Shown piece by piece: positions 15,135-24,112 of a stretch of 32,978 nucleotides of DNA; positions within the stretch are counted from its first letter, which is position 1, and every line of letters begins with the position of its first letter. Where the stretch lies: contig NZ_JBLJBV010000062.1 of the NCBI RefSeq assembly GCF_047638075.1, positions 1 through 32,978 of the forward strand, read 5' to 3'. The position numbers and the translations under genes are program-made. Under the pieces are notes generated by a model that was not told where the DNA came from, searched no databases, and saw only the letters and a list, made by a program, of their open reading frames with translations. The stretch comes from UBA6197 sp047638075. Lineage in GTDB: Bacteria; Pseudomonadota; Alphaproteobacteria; Rhodobacterales; Rhodobacteraceae.

Positions 15135-15225
15135 GAACCGACCCAGGGCAGGCATTCGGCCCGGCCCTCTGAACCGGAAAAATACGCGGGCGCATAGCCT
15201 GCAACCGACGCACAGGGAGTGTCAC

Positions 15226-16152
15226 ATGAAACTGAAGACCGCGTTTTCCGCGCTTGCCATTTCAGCCTTTGCAACGACTGCATTTGGCGAAGGCTGCGAC
15301 AAGATCGTCCTTTCAGATGTCGGCTGGACCGATATCACCAGCACCACGGCTGTCACGGCAACCGTGCTTCGCGCGCTTGGCTACGAAACCGATATCAAGC
15401 TGTTGGCGGTTCCGGTGACCTATTCGGCGCTTTCAACCGGCGATGTAGACGTTTTTCTGGGCAACTGGATGCCAACGATGGAGGCCGACATTGCCCCCTA
15501 CCGTGACAATGGCACGGTCGAGACGGTGCGCGTCAACCTTGTCGGCGCGAAATATACCCTCGCCACCAATGAGGCAGGTGCCGCGCTGGGGATCAAGGAT
15601 TTTGCCGATATCGCCGCGCACAAAGACGCGTTGGACGGCAAGATCTACGGCATCGAGCCGGGCAATGACGGCAACCGCCAGATCCTTGACATGATCACCG
15701 GCAACGCCTTTGGGCTGGACGGGTTCGATATTGTGGAAAGCTCTGAACAGGGGATGCTGGCGCAGGTCGAACGCGCCGTCAAAGGCGGCGATCCGATCGT
15801 CTTTCTGGGCTGGGAACCGCATCCGATGAACGCCAATTTCAAGATGACCTACCTTGCCGGTGGCGATGATTTCTTTGGCCCCAATTTCGGCGGTGCCGAA
15901 GTTGCCACCAATGTGCGCAAAGGCTATGTGGCCGAATGCCCCAATACCGGCAAACTCCTTGAAAATCTCGAATTTTCGCTGCCCATGGAAAACGAAATCA
16001 TGGGCGCGATCCTGAACGACGGGGTTGAACCCAACGCCGCCGCCAAAGCCTGGCTTGCCGCGCACCCCGAGGTGCTGGGCCCTTGGCTTGAAGGTGTGAC
16101 GACCAAAGATGGTGGCGATGCGGTGGCAGCCGTGACTGCCGCGCTGAAGTAA
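15226..16152 (+). CDS. choX: Choline/betaine ABC transporter substrate-binding protein ChoX
   Basis: The 308-residue periplasmic protein of the OpuAC family has a signal peptide (MKLKTAFSALAISAFATTAFG, cleavage near residue 21). The ligand-box region includes SDVGWTDITSTTAV, VFLGNWMPTMEADI and FLGWEPHPMNANF, whose Trp and acidic residues fit the aromatic cage that holds quaternary ammonium groups in ChoX. Start ATG 15226 has AGGGAG seven bases upstream. The open frame upstream to 15091 runs through the promoter and operator. It is the first gene of choX-choW-choV. The ligand is most likely choline, given the bet genes; glycine betaine is the alternative. Confidence 0.9.
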   Translation: MKLKTAFSALAISAFATTAFGEGCDKIVLSDVGWTDITSTTAVTATVLRALGYETDIKLLAVPVTYSALSTGDVDVFLGNWMPTMEADIAPYRDNGTVETVRVNLVGAKYTLATNEAGAALGIKDFADIAAHKDALDGKIYGIEPGNDGNRQILDMITGNAFGLDGFDIVESSEQGMLAQVERAVKGGDPIVFLGWEPHPMNANFKMTYLAGGDDFFGPNFGGAEVATNVRKGYVAECPNTGKLLENLEFSLPMENEIMGAILNDGVEPNAAAKAWLAAHPEVLGPWLEGVTTKDGGDAVAAVTAALK

Positions 16153-16165
16153 CAGGCACCCGCGG

Positions 16166-16183
16166 TCGGGGGCATGCCCCCGA
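16166..16183. other. Perfect hairpin between choX and choW
   Basis: TCGGGGGC-AT-GCCCCCGA is a self-complementary 18-mer, 14 bases after the choX stop and 59 before choW. Without a U tract, it probably protects the choX message or damps read-through, giving more binding protein than permease. Confidence 0.55.
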
Positions 16184-16241
16184 TCCAACGGGATGGCCCC
16201 GCAAGGCCCCCCCGAAGATCCAAATTCGGAAAAGGAACCGC

Positions 16242-17078
16242 ATGGACTGGCTAACTGCCACCAAAATCCCCGTCGGGCGAAGCGCGAAGCTTGCCTTCGA
16301 CTGGCTCAAAACCCACGCGGGCGGCTTTTTCGACGCGCTTTCGGCGGCGATGCAAGGGTTGATCGATGCAATCTTATGGGTTCTGCAATCACCGCATCCA
16401 CTGGTGATCGTGGCGGTATTCGTAGGGCTGACCTGGGTGTTGCAACGCAGTTGGAAGACCGTCGTGCTGGTACTGGCGGGGATGCTGTTCATCCTGAACC
16501 AGGGGTATTGGAAAGCCACGACCGAAAGCCTGACACTGGTGCTTTCAGCGGGGGTTGTGTGCATGGCGGTCGGCATGCCGCTGGGAATAGCGGCGGCGCA
16601 CCGGCCCCGGCTGTTTGCTGCCATGCGGCCGGTTCTGGATCTGATGCAGACGCTGCCCACCTTTGTCTATCTGATCCCGGCCATCGTGTTTTTCGGCATC
16701 GGTATGGTGCCGGGCCTGATTGCAACGGTAATCTTTGTGCTGCCCGCGCCGATCCGGCTGACGCATCTGGGCATTGCCAGCACTCCGCAACCACTGCTTG
16801 AGGCTGCAACCGCCTTTGGCGCCACCCCCCGCCAAGTTCTGTGGAAGGTCGAGCTGCCCCACGCCCTGCCGCAGATCATGGCCGGCCTGAACCAGACCAT
16901 CATGCTGTCGCTGTCGATGGTGGTCATCGCGGCGCTGGTCGGGGCGAACGGTTTGGGGGTGCCGGTCGTGCGGGCGCTGAATTCGGTCAACGCAGCGCTT
17001 GGGTTTGAAAGCGGGTCGATCATTGTGGTGGTGGCGATCATCCTTGACCGAATGCTAAGAATGGAGCGCCGGAAATGA
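16242..17078 (+). CDS. choW: Choline ABC transporter permease ChoW
   Basis: The 278-residue inner-membrane protein has several hydrophobic segments (for example LVIVAVFVGLTWVLQ, VVLVLAGMLFILNQGYW, FVYLIPAIVFFGIGMVPGLI, MVVIAALVGANGLGVPV). The EAA loop that docks the ATPase reads EAATAFGATPRQVLWKVELP. It belongs to the OpuAB/ProW family. An AAAGGAACCG ribosome site precedes ATG 16242. The stop overlaps choV by ATGA. Confidence 0.92.
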   Translation: MDWLTATKIPVGRSAKLAFDWLKTHAGGFFDALSAAMQGLIDAILWVLQSPHPLVIVAVFVGLTWVLQRSWKTVVLVLAGMLFILNQGYWKATTESLTLVLSAGVVCMAVGMPLGIAAAHRPRLFAAMRPVLDLMQTLPTFVYLIPAIVFFGIGMVPGLIATVIFVLPAPIRLTHLGIASTPQPLLEAATAFGATPRQVLWKVELPHALPQIMAGLNQTIMLSLSMVVIAALVGANGLGVPVVRALNSVNAALGFESGSIIVVVAIILDRMLRMERRK

Positions 17079-18094
17079 GCGCCGCCGTAGAGTTTGACCG
17101 GGTCTCCATCGTCTTTGGCGATCGCCCCGAAGCCGCCCTGCCGTTGATGGATAAGGGCCTGTCGCGCGAGGAAGTGGACGCCGAAACCCACCAGATTCTA
17201 GGCGTGCATGATTGTTCGCTGACCGTGGCCGAGGGCGAGATTCTGGTGTTGATGGGCCTTTCGGGGTCTGGAAAATCAACATTGCTGCGGGCGGTGAACG
17301 GGCTCAACCCGGTGTGCCGCGGCGAAGTCCGAATCCGTGACGGCGCCGAAATGACCACCGTTACCCACGCCAACCCGGCCACGCTGCGCCGATTGCGGCT
17401 GACCCAGGTCGCGATGGTGTTTCAGCAATTTGGTCTGCTGCCATGGCGGACAGTGCGCGAAAACGTCGGGCTTGGGTTGGAACTGGCAGGCATGGCCGCA
17501 CCCAAACGGCGCGAAAAGGTCACGGCGCAGCTTGAACTGGTGGGGCTGTCGGACTGGGGTGATCGCAAGGTTGCCGAGCTGTCAGGCGGGATGCAGCAAC
17601 GTGTGGGCTTGGCGCGCGCCTTTGCCACCGAAGCGCCCATCCTGCTGATGGACGAGCCGTTTTCCGCGCTGGATCCGCTGATCCGGGCACGCCTGCAAGA
17701 CGAACTGTTGACGCTTCAGGCCAAGCTGCAGCGCACCATCATCTTTGTCAGCCATGATCTGGATGAGGCGTTCAAACTGGGTAACCGGATTGCGTTGATG
17801 GAAGGCGGGCGGATCGTGCAGATTGGTACCGCACGCGACATCATTGCCAGGCCGGCCAACGGTTATGTGGCTGATTTCGTGGCCCATATGAACCCGTTGG
17901 GTGTGCTGACCGCCGCCGATGTCGCCGTGGCATCCAGCGCCGTGCCAGACATAGAGGCGCCACAGATCGGGCCCAAAGTGCCGGTGCGCGAGGTGATGGC
18001 AATCTTGCGCGAACACCCCATGATCCGCCTACCCGACGGCCGCTGCGTAACCCGGCAAAGCGTTATCGGGCGCCTGATCGACCCACAAGGGTGA
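17075..18094 (+). CDS. choV: Choline ABC transporter ATP-binding protein ChoV
   Basis: The 339-residue ATPase has Walker A GLSGSGKST (61-69), a Q-loop at VFQQFG, the signature LSGGMQQRVGLARAF (from 169), Walker B ILLMDEPFSALD (189-200) and the H-loop SHDLDEA. The C-terminal tail carries only one CBS-like remnant (VREVMAILREHPMIRLPDG), shorter than the two CBS domains of OpuAA/ProV. That fits ChoV and suggests little ionic-strength gating. It is the last gene of the operon, coupled to choW. Confidence 0.92.
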   Translation: MSAAVEFDRVSIVFGDRPEAALPLMDKGLSREEVDAETHQILGVHDCSLTVAEGEILVLMGLSGSGKSTLLRAVNGLNPVCRGEVRIRDGAEMTTVTHANPATLRRLRLTQVAMVFQQFGLLPWRTVRENVGLGLELAGMAAPKRREKVTAQLELVGLSDWGDRKVAELSGGMQQRVGLARAFATEAPILLMDEPFSALDPLIRARLQDELLTLQAKLQRTIIFVSHDLDEAFKLGNRIALMEGGRIVQIGTARDIIARPANGYVADFVAHMNPLGVLTAADVAVASSAVPDIEAPQIGPKVPVREVMAILREHPMIRLPDGRCVTRQSVIGRLIDPQG

Positions 18095-18268
18095 CCACTA
18101 ATGCAGGGAAATACGGCGAAAAACCTTCGGCAGGCCCGTCGCACGGCATTGCAATCCGCCTTCAGGGCCCATCTGCAAGGTGCGGTGGCGCGGTGACAGA
18201 CGCGCGATTGACCCACGCGTTGCTTTCGCTATCCTGCGCGCAATGAAAAACAGCAGACAGGCCCGCGC
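18095..18268. other. Intergenic region after choV
   Basis: These 174 bp hold no clear terminator. A 31-codon basic ORF (18101-18196, MQGNTAKNLRQARRT...) starts 6 bases after the choV stop but has no convincing ribosome site. Confidence 0.3.
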
Positions 18269-19282
18269 ATGACCGCGCTTTCCGAATACCAACGGCTTGA
18301 AAGCCCCGGCCTCTGGCGCGAGCAGCCAGAGGCGCAGCGCCGTGAGGTCATCGTATCATTCGGAGATGCCACCTTGGTCATATCAGATGACCGATCGGCC
18401 CGTGCATTGGCGCATTGGTCGCTACCCGCCGTAACTCGGCGCAACCCCGGCGAACGGCCCGCGCTTTACGCGCCCGGAACTGAGCCGGGCGAAGAATTGG
18501 AACTGACCGATGACACGATGATCAACGCCATCGAAAAGGTCCATACCATCATCGAGTCGCGCCGCCCGCATCCGGGGCGGCTACGCGGTGCGTTACTGGG
18601 CGGATCGGCGCTACTGGTCATTGCCTTGATGGTATTTTGGCTGCCCGGTGCGCTGATCACCCACGCGTCCTCGGTCGCCCCCAGTGCAAAGCGTATTGAG
18701 ATTGGCCGCGCGGCACTGGCAGAACTGGCCACCGTTACCGGTAACGCCTGTGCCTCACCGGCAGGCAACAAGGCGTTGGAAAAGCTGGCCGGGCGGCTGC
18801 ATCTGGAGGCCATCTTTGTCTTGCCCGAGGCGCTGAAAGGCGCGCGCCAGCTACCCGGCCGCATTGCGGTTCTTGGCCGCAATCTAATTGAAAACAACGA
18901 CTCGGCCGATGTTGCCGTAGGTCATATTCTGGCCGCCGAACCCAGCACCCCTGCCGAGGATCCGTTACTCAAAGTGCTGCGTTGGGCAGGTCTGCGGGCC
19001 AGTTTCCGGCTATTGACCACCGGGAATCTGCCGCAAGACAGCCTGCGTGGCTACGGTGTGGATCTGCTGTCAGTGCGCCCATCGCGCCCCGCCGAAGACG
19101 TGCTTTTGGCCCGGTTCGAGCAGGCCGGTGTCAGTGCCACGCCCTATGCTTACGCTGTTGATCCCTCAGGCGAAACCGTCCTCGGCCTGATCGAGGCCGA
19201 CCCGTTCAAGGGGGCGCCCTCTCCGCATCCCCCGCTGGATGATGCGGATTGGGTTGCCCTGCAAGCTATCTGCGACGGTTAG
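18269..19282 (+). CDS. Uncharacterised single-pass membrane protein
   Basis: The 337-residue protein is not one I can name. Residues 1-107 look soluble and include FGDATLVISDDRSARALAHW, a pattern reminiscent of a small beta-rich sensor-like domain. One transmembrane helix follows (about 108-130, GALLGGSALLVIALMVFWLP). The C-terminal 200 residues (HLEAIFVLPEALKGARQLPG, VLGRNLIENNDSADVAVGHI) would lie outside the membrane. The order and the VGHILAAE stretch recall peptidase-like domains, but no complete metal-binding HExxH is present. ATG 18269 has a weak ribosome site. It is transcribed alone, converging on the next gene. Confidence 0.6.
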   Translation: MTALSEYQRLESPGLWREQPEAQRREVIVSFGDATLVISDDRSARALAHWSLPAVTRRNPGERPALYAPGTEPGEELELTDDTMINAIEKVHTIIESRRPHPGRLRGALLGGSALLVIALMVFWLPGALITHASSVAPSAKRIEIGRAALAELATVTGNACASPAGNKALEKLAGRLHLEAIFVLPEALKGARQLPGRIAVLGRNLIENNDSADVAVGHILAAEPSTPAEDPLLKVLRWAGLRASFRLLTTGNLPQDSLRGYGVDLLSVRPSRPAEDVLLARFEQAGVSATPYAYAVDPSGETVLGLIEADPFKGAPSPHPPLDDADWVALQAICDG

Positions 19283-19355
19283 GCGCGCAAGCAAAGCCAA
19301 GAGCGCGCATCAGGCGAAACGATGGTCGCTTTGCCAGAACGGTTGAAACTGGCTG

Positions 19356-19925
19356 CTAGTGTTTTGCAGCGTTGGCGCCAAGCAGCCGCGCCGGCACCTC
19401 ATCCGTCCAGACCTGTGCCATCTGCGCCCTGCCCGCCGCCGTACCCATCGCGCGTTTCGGGTTAAGCCGGTCATCGTCCCACGCAGGGCGGTAGCCTTTG
19501 GGTATCATCGGCGCGGAACGCAAGGGCGCTGATTGCGCCATCATCGGCGCCATGGTCGGTCTCGAACGCGAGGCTTTAAGGGGTGAAGCATGCCGATTAC
19601 GCCTGCCCGCGATTTGACCCGTGGCAACAGGTGTCGCTGCAAGCGCGACCGAGGGCTTTGCAACAGATTGGCCCTGCGCCGCACGTTCAAATGTGGGCTG
19701 GTAGCCGCAGATCTGCGCGCCGTCGCGCCCAAGGCGCGCAGTCCAAATGGCCGTCGCGCCGTCATCCGCGCGCACGAACACACAGCCTGCGCTATCGACA
19801 AATTGCGCTGCCTGGTAAGACACCGGCGGCATCTCTTGCGGATCGACAAGCTTGGCCTGACCAGCCCCGGCCATACCGCCGCCCAACACCAGCGCAATCA
19901 CTAAAACGGCCTTACCCAGTAACAT
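19356..19925 (-). CDS. Secreted hypothetical protein of a Rhodobacterales type
   Basis: The 189-residue protein has a signal peptide (MLLGKAVLVIALVLGGGMAG, about residues 1-22). A short domain follows with two cysteines, SAGCVFVRADDG and GAQICGYQPTF, probably disulphide-bonded in the periplasm. A Pro/Ala/Arg-rich linker leads to a C-terminal piece, YRPAWDDDRLNPKRAMGT and QVWTDEVPARLL. I recall similar layouts in Rhodobacteraceae exported proteins, sometimes joined to a SPOR domain, which is absent here. The start is ATG 19925, with GGGGA five bases before. It follows upp by 63 bases on the same strand and may read through from it. Confidence 0.6.
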   Translation of the reverse strand: MLLGKAVLVIALVLGGGMAGAGQAKLVDPQEMPPVSYQAAQFVDSAGCVFVRADDGATAIWTARLGRDGAQICGYQPTFERAAQGQSVAKPSVALAATPVATGQIAGRRNRHASPLKASRSRPTMAPMMAQSAPLRSAPMIPKGYRPAWDDDRLNPKRAMGTAAGRAQMAQVWTDEVPARLLGANAAKH

Positions 19926-19988
19926 CACATTCCCCTTTTGACCGTGGGAAAATGCCGCAAACTGACCGCCGAGTAAAGCGCCATCACC

Positions 19989-20621
19989 TTATTTAGTGCC
20001 AAACATTCGGTCACCCGCATCCCCTAGCCCCGGAACGATATACCCGTGGTCGTCCAGATGGCTATCCAACGCGGCCGTGACAATCGGCACATCGGGGTGC
20101 GCCTCTTTCATACGGGCAACGCCCTCGGGCGCGGCCAAAAGGCACAGAAAACGAATGTTTTTCGCGCCCTTTTCCTTTAGCAGATCAATTGCCGCCACCG
20201 ACGAATTGCCGGTGGCCAGCATCGGGTCTACGACAATCGTGATGCGGTCCTCCAACTCGGACGGGACCTTGCAATAATACTGCACGGGTCGCAGCGTTTC
20301 GGGGTCGCGGTAAAGCCCGATGAAACCCACGCGCGCCGCCGGGATCAGTTCCAATATCCCATCCAAAAGCCCGTTACCTGCCCGCAAGATTGAGATCAAC
20401 GCCAGCTTTTTTCCATCCAGAATTGGCGCGTCCATTTCACATAGCGGGGTGTTGACCTTGATGGTGGTCATTTTCAGTTCGCGCGTTACCTCATAAGCCA
20501 GCAGCAGGCTGATTTCGCGTAGCAATCCACGAAACCCCGCGGTTGAGGTGGCCTTGTCGCGCATCAATGTCAGTTTGTGTTGCACCAGCGGGTGATTCAC
20601 CACTGTCAGATGGTCAGTCAT
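19989..20621 (-). CDS. upp: Uracil phosphoribosyltransferase
   Basis: The 210-residue enzyme makes UMP from uracil and PRPP. It has the N-terminal MTDHLTVVNHPLVQHKLTLM signature, the PRPP loop VDPMLATGNSSVAAI and the uracil-binding GYIVPGLGDAGDR near the end. Start chosen at ATG 20621, because GGAG sits 7 bases upstream, while the ATG at 20627 would be only one base from it. It overlaps add by 8 bases and is the last gene of the nucleoside operon. Confidence 0.95.
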   Translation of the reverse strand: MTDHLTVVNHPLVQHKLTLMRDKATSTAGFRGLLREISLLLAYEVTRELKMTTIKVNTPLCEMDAPILDGKKLALISILRAGNGLLDGILELIPAARVGFIGLYRDPETLRPVQYYCKVPSELEDRITIVVDPMLATGNSSVAAIDLLKEKGAKNIRFLCLLAAPEGVARMKEAHPDVPIVTAALDSHLDDHGYIVPGLGDAGDRMFGTK

Positions 20622-21597
20622 TCGCATTCTCCAGCTTTTTCAATATCTTGCTCCTTGTGTCCGCATCGCAGAACGCCGCACGGGCTGAAACGCGGGCGAT
20701 GTCCTGAAACACCTTATCGTCCCAGTCGAACGCCTGCGCCAACTGTTCATATTCGCGCGTCATCGTGGTGTGGAAAAAGGGCGGGTCATCCGTTGAAACG
20801 GTCACCTTCACGCCACGGTCGCGCAGCGCCGCTATCGGATGGGCGCGCCAATCCGGGTAAAGCCCCAGCGCGATGTTCGAACCGGGACAAACCTCCAGCA
20901 CCACCCCTGCTTCGGCCAGTTCATCGACCAGACGCAAATCTTCGATCGCGCGCACACCGTGGCCAATCCGTTCCACCCGCAAATCGTGCCACGCATCGCG
21001 GACAGAGGCGGGGCCGCCCCATTCGCCCGCATGACAGGTCAGCCGCAACCCGGCCTCGCGCGCAAGATCAAAAGACCAGCAAAAATCCTTGGGCTTTCCC
21101 GCCCTCTCGTCACCCGCCAGCCCGAAACCCACAATGAAATCGCCCGCCGTTTCCGCCGCGCACAGCGCCGTTTCGCGGGCTTTATCGGGGCCAAAGTGAC
21201 GGATCGGCGTTACAATGCCACGCAGAATGATGCCAAGGTCACGCTCGGCCAGATCGGCAGCTTCGCGGATTGCGTGCAGGTGTTCGCGCCAAGCCCCCAG
21301 ATCGCGGCCACCGCAAAAATCCGGCGACAGGAACGTTTCGCAATAGATCACACCCGCAGCGGCGCTTTCTTCCAGCACAGCGCGGGTCAGGCGGGCGTAA
21401 TCCGAAGGCGATGTCAGCGTTGAGGTTGCGGCCTCATACACTTTCAGGAACTCCCAAAAATCGCGGAAGGCATAGTCGCCGCGCGCATCGAATATTCCGC
21501 TGATATCCATGCGCTTTTCAGTCGCCAAACCGCGCACGAACGCAGGCGGCGCGGCACCTTCCAGATGCAGATGCAATTCAACCTTGGGCAGGGTCAC
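20614..21597 (-). CDS. add: Adenosine deaminase
   Basis: The 327-residue TIM-barrel enzyme deaminates adenosine/deoxyadenosine to inosine. The zinc ligands H9 and H11 lie in VELHLHLEGA, the catalytic His/Glu in TCHAGEWGG, and the metal Asp in VSTDDPPFF. The GTG start (21597) overlaps the deoB stop as GTGA. An adenine deaminase is less likely, given the nucleoside operon. Confidence 0.9.
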   Translation of the reverse strand: MTLPKVELHLHLEGAAPPAFVRGLATEKRMDISGIFDARGDYAFRDFWEFLKVYEAATSTLTSPSDYARLTRAVLEESAAAGVIYCETFLSPDFCGGRDLGAWREHLHAIREAADLAERDLGIILRGIVTPIRHFGPDKARETALCAAETAGDFIVGFGLAGDERAGKPKDFCWSFDLAREAGLRLTCHAGEWGGPASVRDAWHDLRVERIGHGVRAIEDLRLVDELAEAGVVLEVCPGSNIALGLYPDWRAHPIAALRDRGVKVTVSTDDPPFFHTTMTREYEQLAQAFDWDDKVFQDIARVSARAAFCDADTRSKILKKLENAND

Positions 21598-22805
21598 AAA
21601 AAGCTCCTTCCCGGCCCGGTCTGGTCCAGCCGCAGATGGCTGGCGACCGAGGCTGCAATATCGACAAATGCCACCTGCCCGACCGCTTTCACACCCGCAC
21701 CCCAGCCCAATACCGGCACCCGTTCACGGGTGTGGTCGGTGCCAGTCCAGGTCGGGTCATTCCCGTGGTCGGCGGTGAAAATTGCCAGATCGCCCGGGCG
21801 AAGCCGTGCCAGAAACCGCCCCACGCCGGTATCGAACCACTCCAGCGCGCGGGCATAGCCCGACACATCGCGGCGGTGGCCATAAAGGCTGTCAAACTCG
21901 ACAAAGTTGGCAAAAGTCAAGGAGCGGGGTTCAGCACTGTCCGCAAGCGCCAGTAAATGTTCGAAAAGGTCAATATCAGATTTGCCCTTGTGCTGCTTTC
22001 CAATGCCGCGACCGGAAAATATATCACCGATTTTGCCGATGGCGTGGGTTGCCCGACCCGCCTTAGCAGCCCAGTCCAGCAAGGTGGGTGTGGGTGGGTC
22101 CATCGCATAATCGTGCCGGTTGGGGGTGCGGGCAAAGCTGCCCGGCCGCCCGGTAAAGGGCCGCGCGATCACCCGACCCACCTTCATCGCATGCAGCCGT
22201 GGCGCAATATCCCGGCACAGCTGCAGCAACCGGTCCAGACCGAAACTTTCTTCATGCGCCGCAATCTGAAACACCGAATCCGCCGAGGTGTAGCAGATCG
22301 GCCAACCGCTACGAATATGCGCCTCGCCCAGTTCATTGATGATCGGCACGCCCGAGGCATGGCAGTTGCCCAAGATCCCGTCGGTTCCGGCCAACCGGGC
22401 CACCTCGGCGGTCAGATCAGCGGGAAAGGCGGGGCTGGTTTTGGGAAAATAAGTCCAGTTCCACGGCACCGGCACCCCGGCCATTTCCCAATGGCCCGAG
22501 GGGGTGTCCTTGCCCTTCGATACTTCGGTCGCCGCCCCCCAAAGCCCTTTGGGCACGCCGCCAAGCCCCGGCGCACCCCCCCCCGAGGCAAGCGTGATTG
22601 CAGCCCCCAACCCCAACGCATCAAGATTGGGCAGGCAAAGCGGGCCGCTGCGCCCTTCGTCGGCCTGCCCCGCAGCGCAGGCCATGGCGATATGGCCGAT
22701 CGTATTGGCGCCGGTATCGGGCACGCTATCGTTGAAGAAGGACGCCGCGTCGGGCGCGCCGCCAATGCCGGCGCTATCCATCACCACCAGAAACGCCCGC
22801 ACCAT
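21594..22805 (-). CDS. deoB: Phosphopentomutase
   Basis: The 403-residue alkaline-phosphatase-superfamily enzyme interconverts (deoxy)ribose 1- and 5-phosphates. It has MDSAGIGGAPD (metal Asp near residue 9), DTPSGHWEMAG (with the phosphorylated Thr expected in this loop) and the C-terminal metal site FTADHGNDPTWTGTDHTRE. It uses the product of DeoA. The start shares its A with the deoA stop (TGATG). Confidence 0.95.
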   Translation of the reverse strand: MVRAFLVVMDSAGIGGAPDAASFFNDSVPDTGANTIGHIAMACAAGQADEGRSGPLCLPNLDALGLGAAITLASGGGAPGLGGVPKGLWGAATEVSKGKDTPSGHWEMAGVPVPWNWTYFPKTSPAFPADLTAEVARLAGTDGILGNCHASGVPIINELGEAHIRSGWPICYTSADSVFQIAAHEESFGLDRLLQLCRDIAPRLHAMKVGRVIARPFTGRPGSFARTPNRHDYAMDPPTPTLLDWAAKAGRATHAIGKIGDIFSGRGIGKQHKGKSDIDLFEHLLALADSAEPRSLTFANFVEFDSLYGHRRDVSGYARALEWFDTGVGRFLARLRPGDLAIFTADHGNDPTWTGTDHTRERVPVLGWGAGVKAVGQVAFVDIAASVASHLRLDQTGPGRSFL

Positions 22806-24112
22806 CAGTTGACCCGTTCGTGAATCAGCGGTGGCTCTTCGGGGGCAGTGTCGCCCAACACATAGGCCGCGCGCACGGCGGCCTCGGCGGCTTCGGCGGC
22901 GGCATCAGTGGCGGCGTGGATCAACACCATCGGTTCGCCCTTATCCATTTCTTCCCCCAGCGAGGCCAAACCGCTGAACCCGACCGAAGGGTTGACCTTG
23001 TCCGTCCCGACCAGCCGCCCCCCACCCAACCGCACGACCGCATGGCCCAGGCCTTCGGCATTGACGGATTGCACGAACCCCCGGCGCGGCGCCAAAACCG
23101 CCCGCGTCACCGGTGCCGAGGGCAGCCGGTCGGGGAAGCGTTCGACAAAATCCGATGGCCCGCCCAGATGCGCCACCATCCGCCCAAAGGTTTCCGCCGC
23201 GCGCCCGGATTCCAGCGCCTCGTCAATCATCGCCGCCCCTTCGTCCATATCGGCGGCCATCCCCGCCAATGCCAACGCCTCGCCGCCCAGCGCCGCCGTC
23301 ACATCCCAAAGCGCTTCGTTTACCGCAGTACCGGTCAACGTCTCCATCACCTCCAAGACCTCAAGCGCGTTGCCGGCGGAATGGCCAAGCGATTGGTTCA
23401 TATCGGTAATCAGCGCCGAGGTCTTGCAGCCCGCGCCATTAGCCGTCTCAACCAATGACCGGGCCAACGCGCGCGCATCCGCAAGCGTTTTCATAAAGGC
23501 ACCGCTGCCGACCTTCACATCCAGCACCAATACCTCCAGCCCCGCCGCCAGCTTTTTCGACAGGATCGAGGCGGTAATCAGGTCAATACTTTCCACCGTG
23601 CCGGAAATATCACGCACACCGTAAAGCCTTCGGTCTGCCGGGGCAATGTCAGCGCTGGCGCCGACAATGGCACAGCCCACCTCGGCCACGACACGGCGCA
23701 AACCCTCAACGCCGGGATCCGTCTTATAGCCCGGGATCGCCTCCATCTTGTCCAGCGTGCCGCCGGTATGGCCCAAGCCGCGCCCCGAAATCATTGGCAC
23801 ATAGGCGCCGCATGCCGCAAGCGCCGGGGCCAGCAACAACGACACACTGTCGCCAATGCCCCCGGTCGAGTGTTTGTCCAGCACCGGGCCGGGCATGTGC
23901 CAATCCAGCACGCGCCCGGAATCGCGCATCGCCAAGGTCAGCGCCACGCGCCCCGAGGTGCCAAGGCCCTTAAGGTAAACCGCCATTGCAAAGGCCCCGG
24001 CCTGCGCGTCTGACACCGCACCATCGGCCAGCCCCCGCGCAAACCACGCCGCGGCCTCGTCCGAGAGCATTTGGCCATCACGCACCCCGGCGATTATCGC
24101 ACGGGCATCCAT
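22805..24112 (-). CDS. deoA: Thymidine phosphorylase
   Basis: The 435-residue enzyme splits thymidine with phosphate to thymine and deoxyribose 1-phosphate. The N-terminal helical domain precedes the phosphate site VLDKHSTGGIGDSVS (about 78-92). The nucleoside residues lie in ISGRGLGHTGGTLDKMEAI, the family signature. Length is normal for DeoA. It overlaps cdd (TGATG at 24110-24114) and deoB in the same way, showing tight coupling. Confidence 0.95.
   Translation of the reverse strand: MDARAIIAGVRDGQMLSDEAAAWFARGLADGAVSDAQAGAFAMAVYLKGLGTSGRVALTLAMRDSGRVLDWHMPGPVLDKHSTGGIGDSVSLLLAPALAACGAYVPMISGRGLGHTGGTLDKMEAIPGYKTDPGVEGLRRVVAEVGCAIVGASADIAPADRRLYGVRDISGTVESIDLITASILSKKLAAGLEVLVLDVKVGSGAFMKTLADARALARSLVETANGAGCKTSALITDMNQSLGHSAGNALEVLEVMETLTGTAVNEALWDVTAALGGEALALAGMAADMDEGAAMIDEALESGRAAETFGRMVAHLGGPSDFVERFPDRLPSAPVTRAVLAPRRGFVQSVNAEGLGHAVVRLGGGRLVGTDKVNPSVGFSGLASLGEEMDKGEPMVLIHAATDAAAEAAEAAVRAAYVLGDTAPEEPPLIHERVN

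Noticed and set aside
18243..18272. Nine-codon ORF overlapping the start of the orphan membrane protein by ATGA
   Set aside because: Too short and without a ribosome site; chance is likely.
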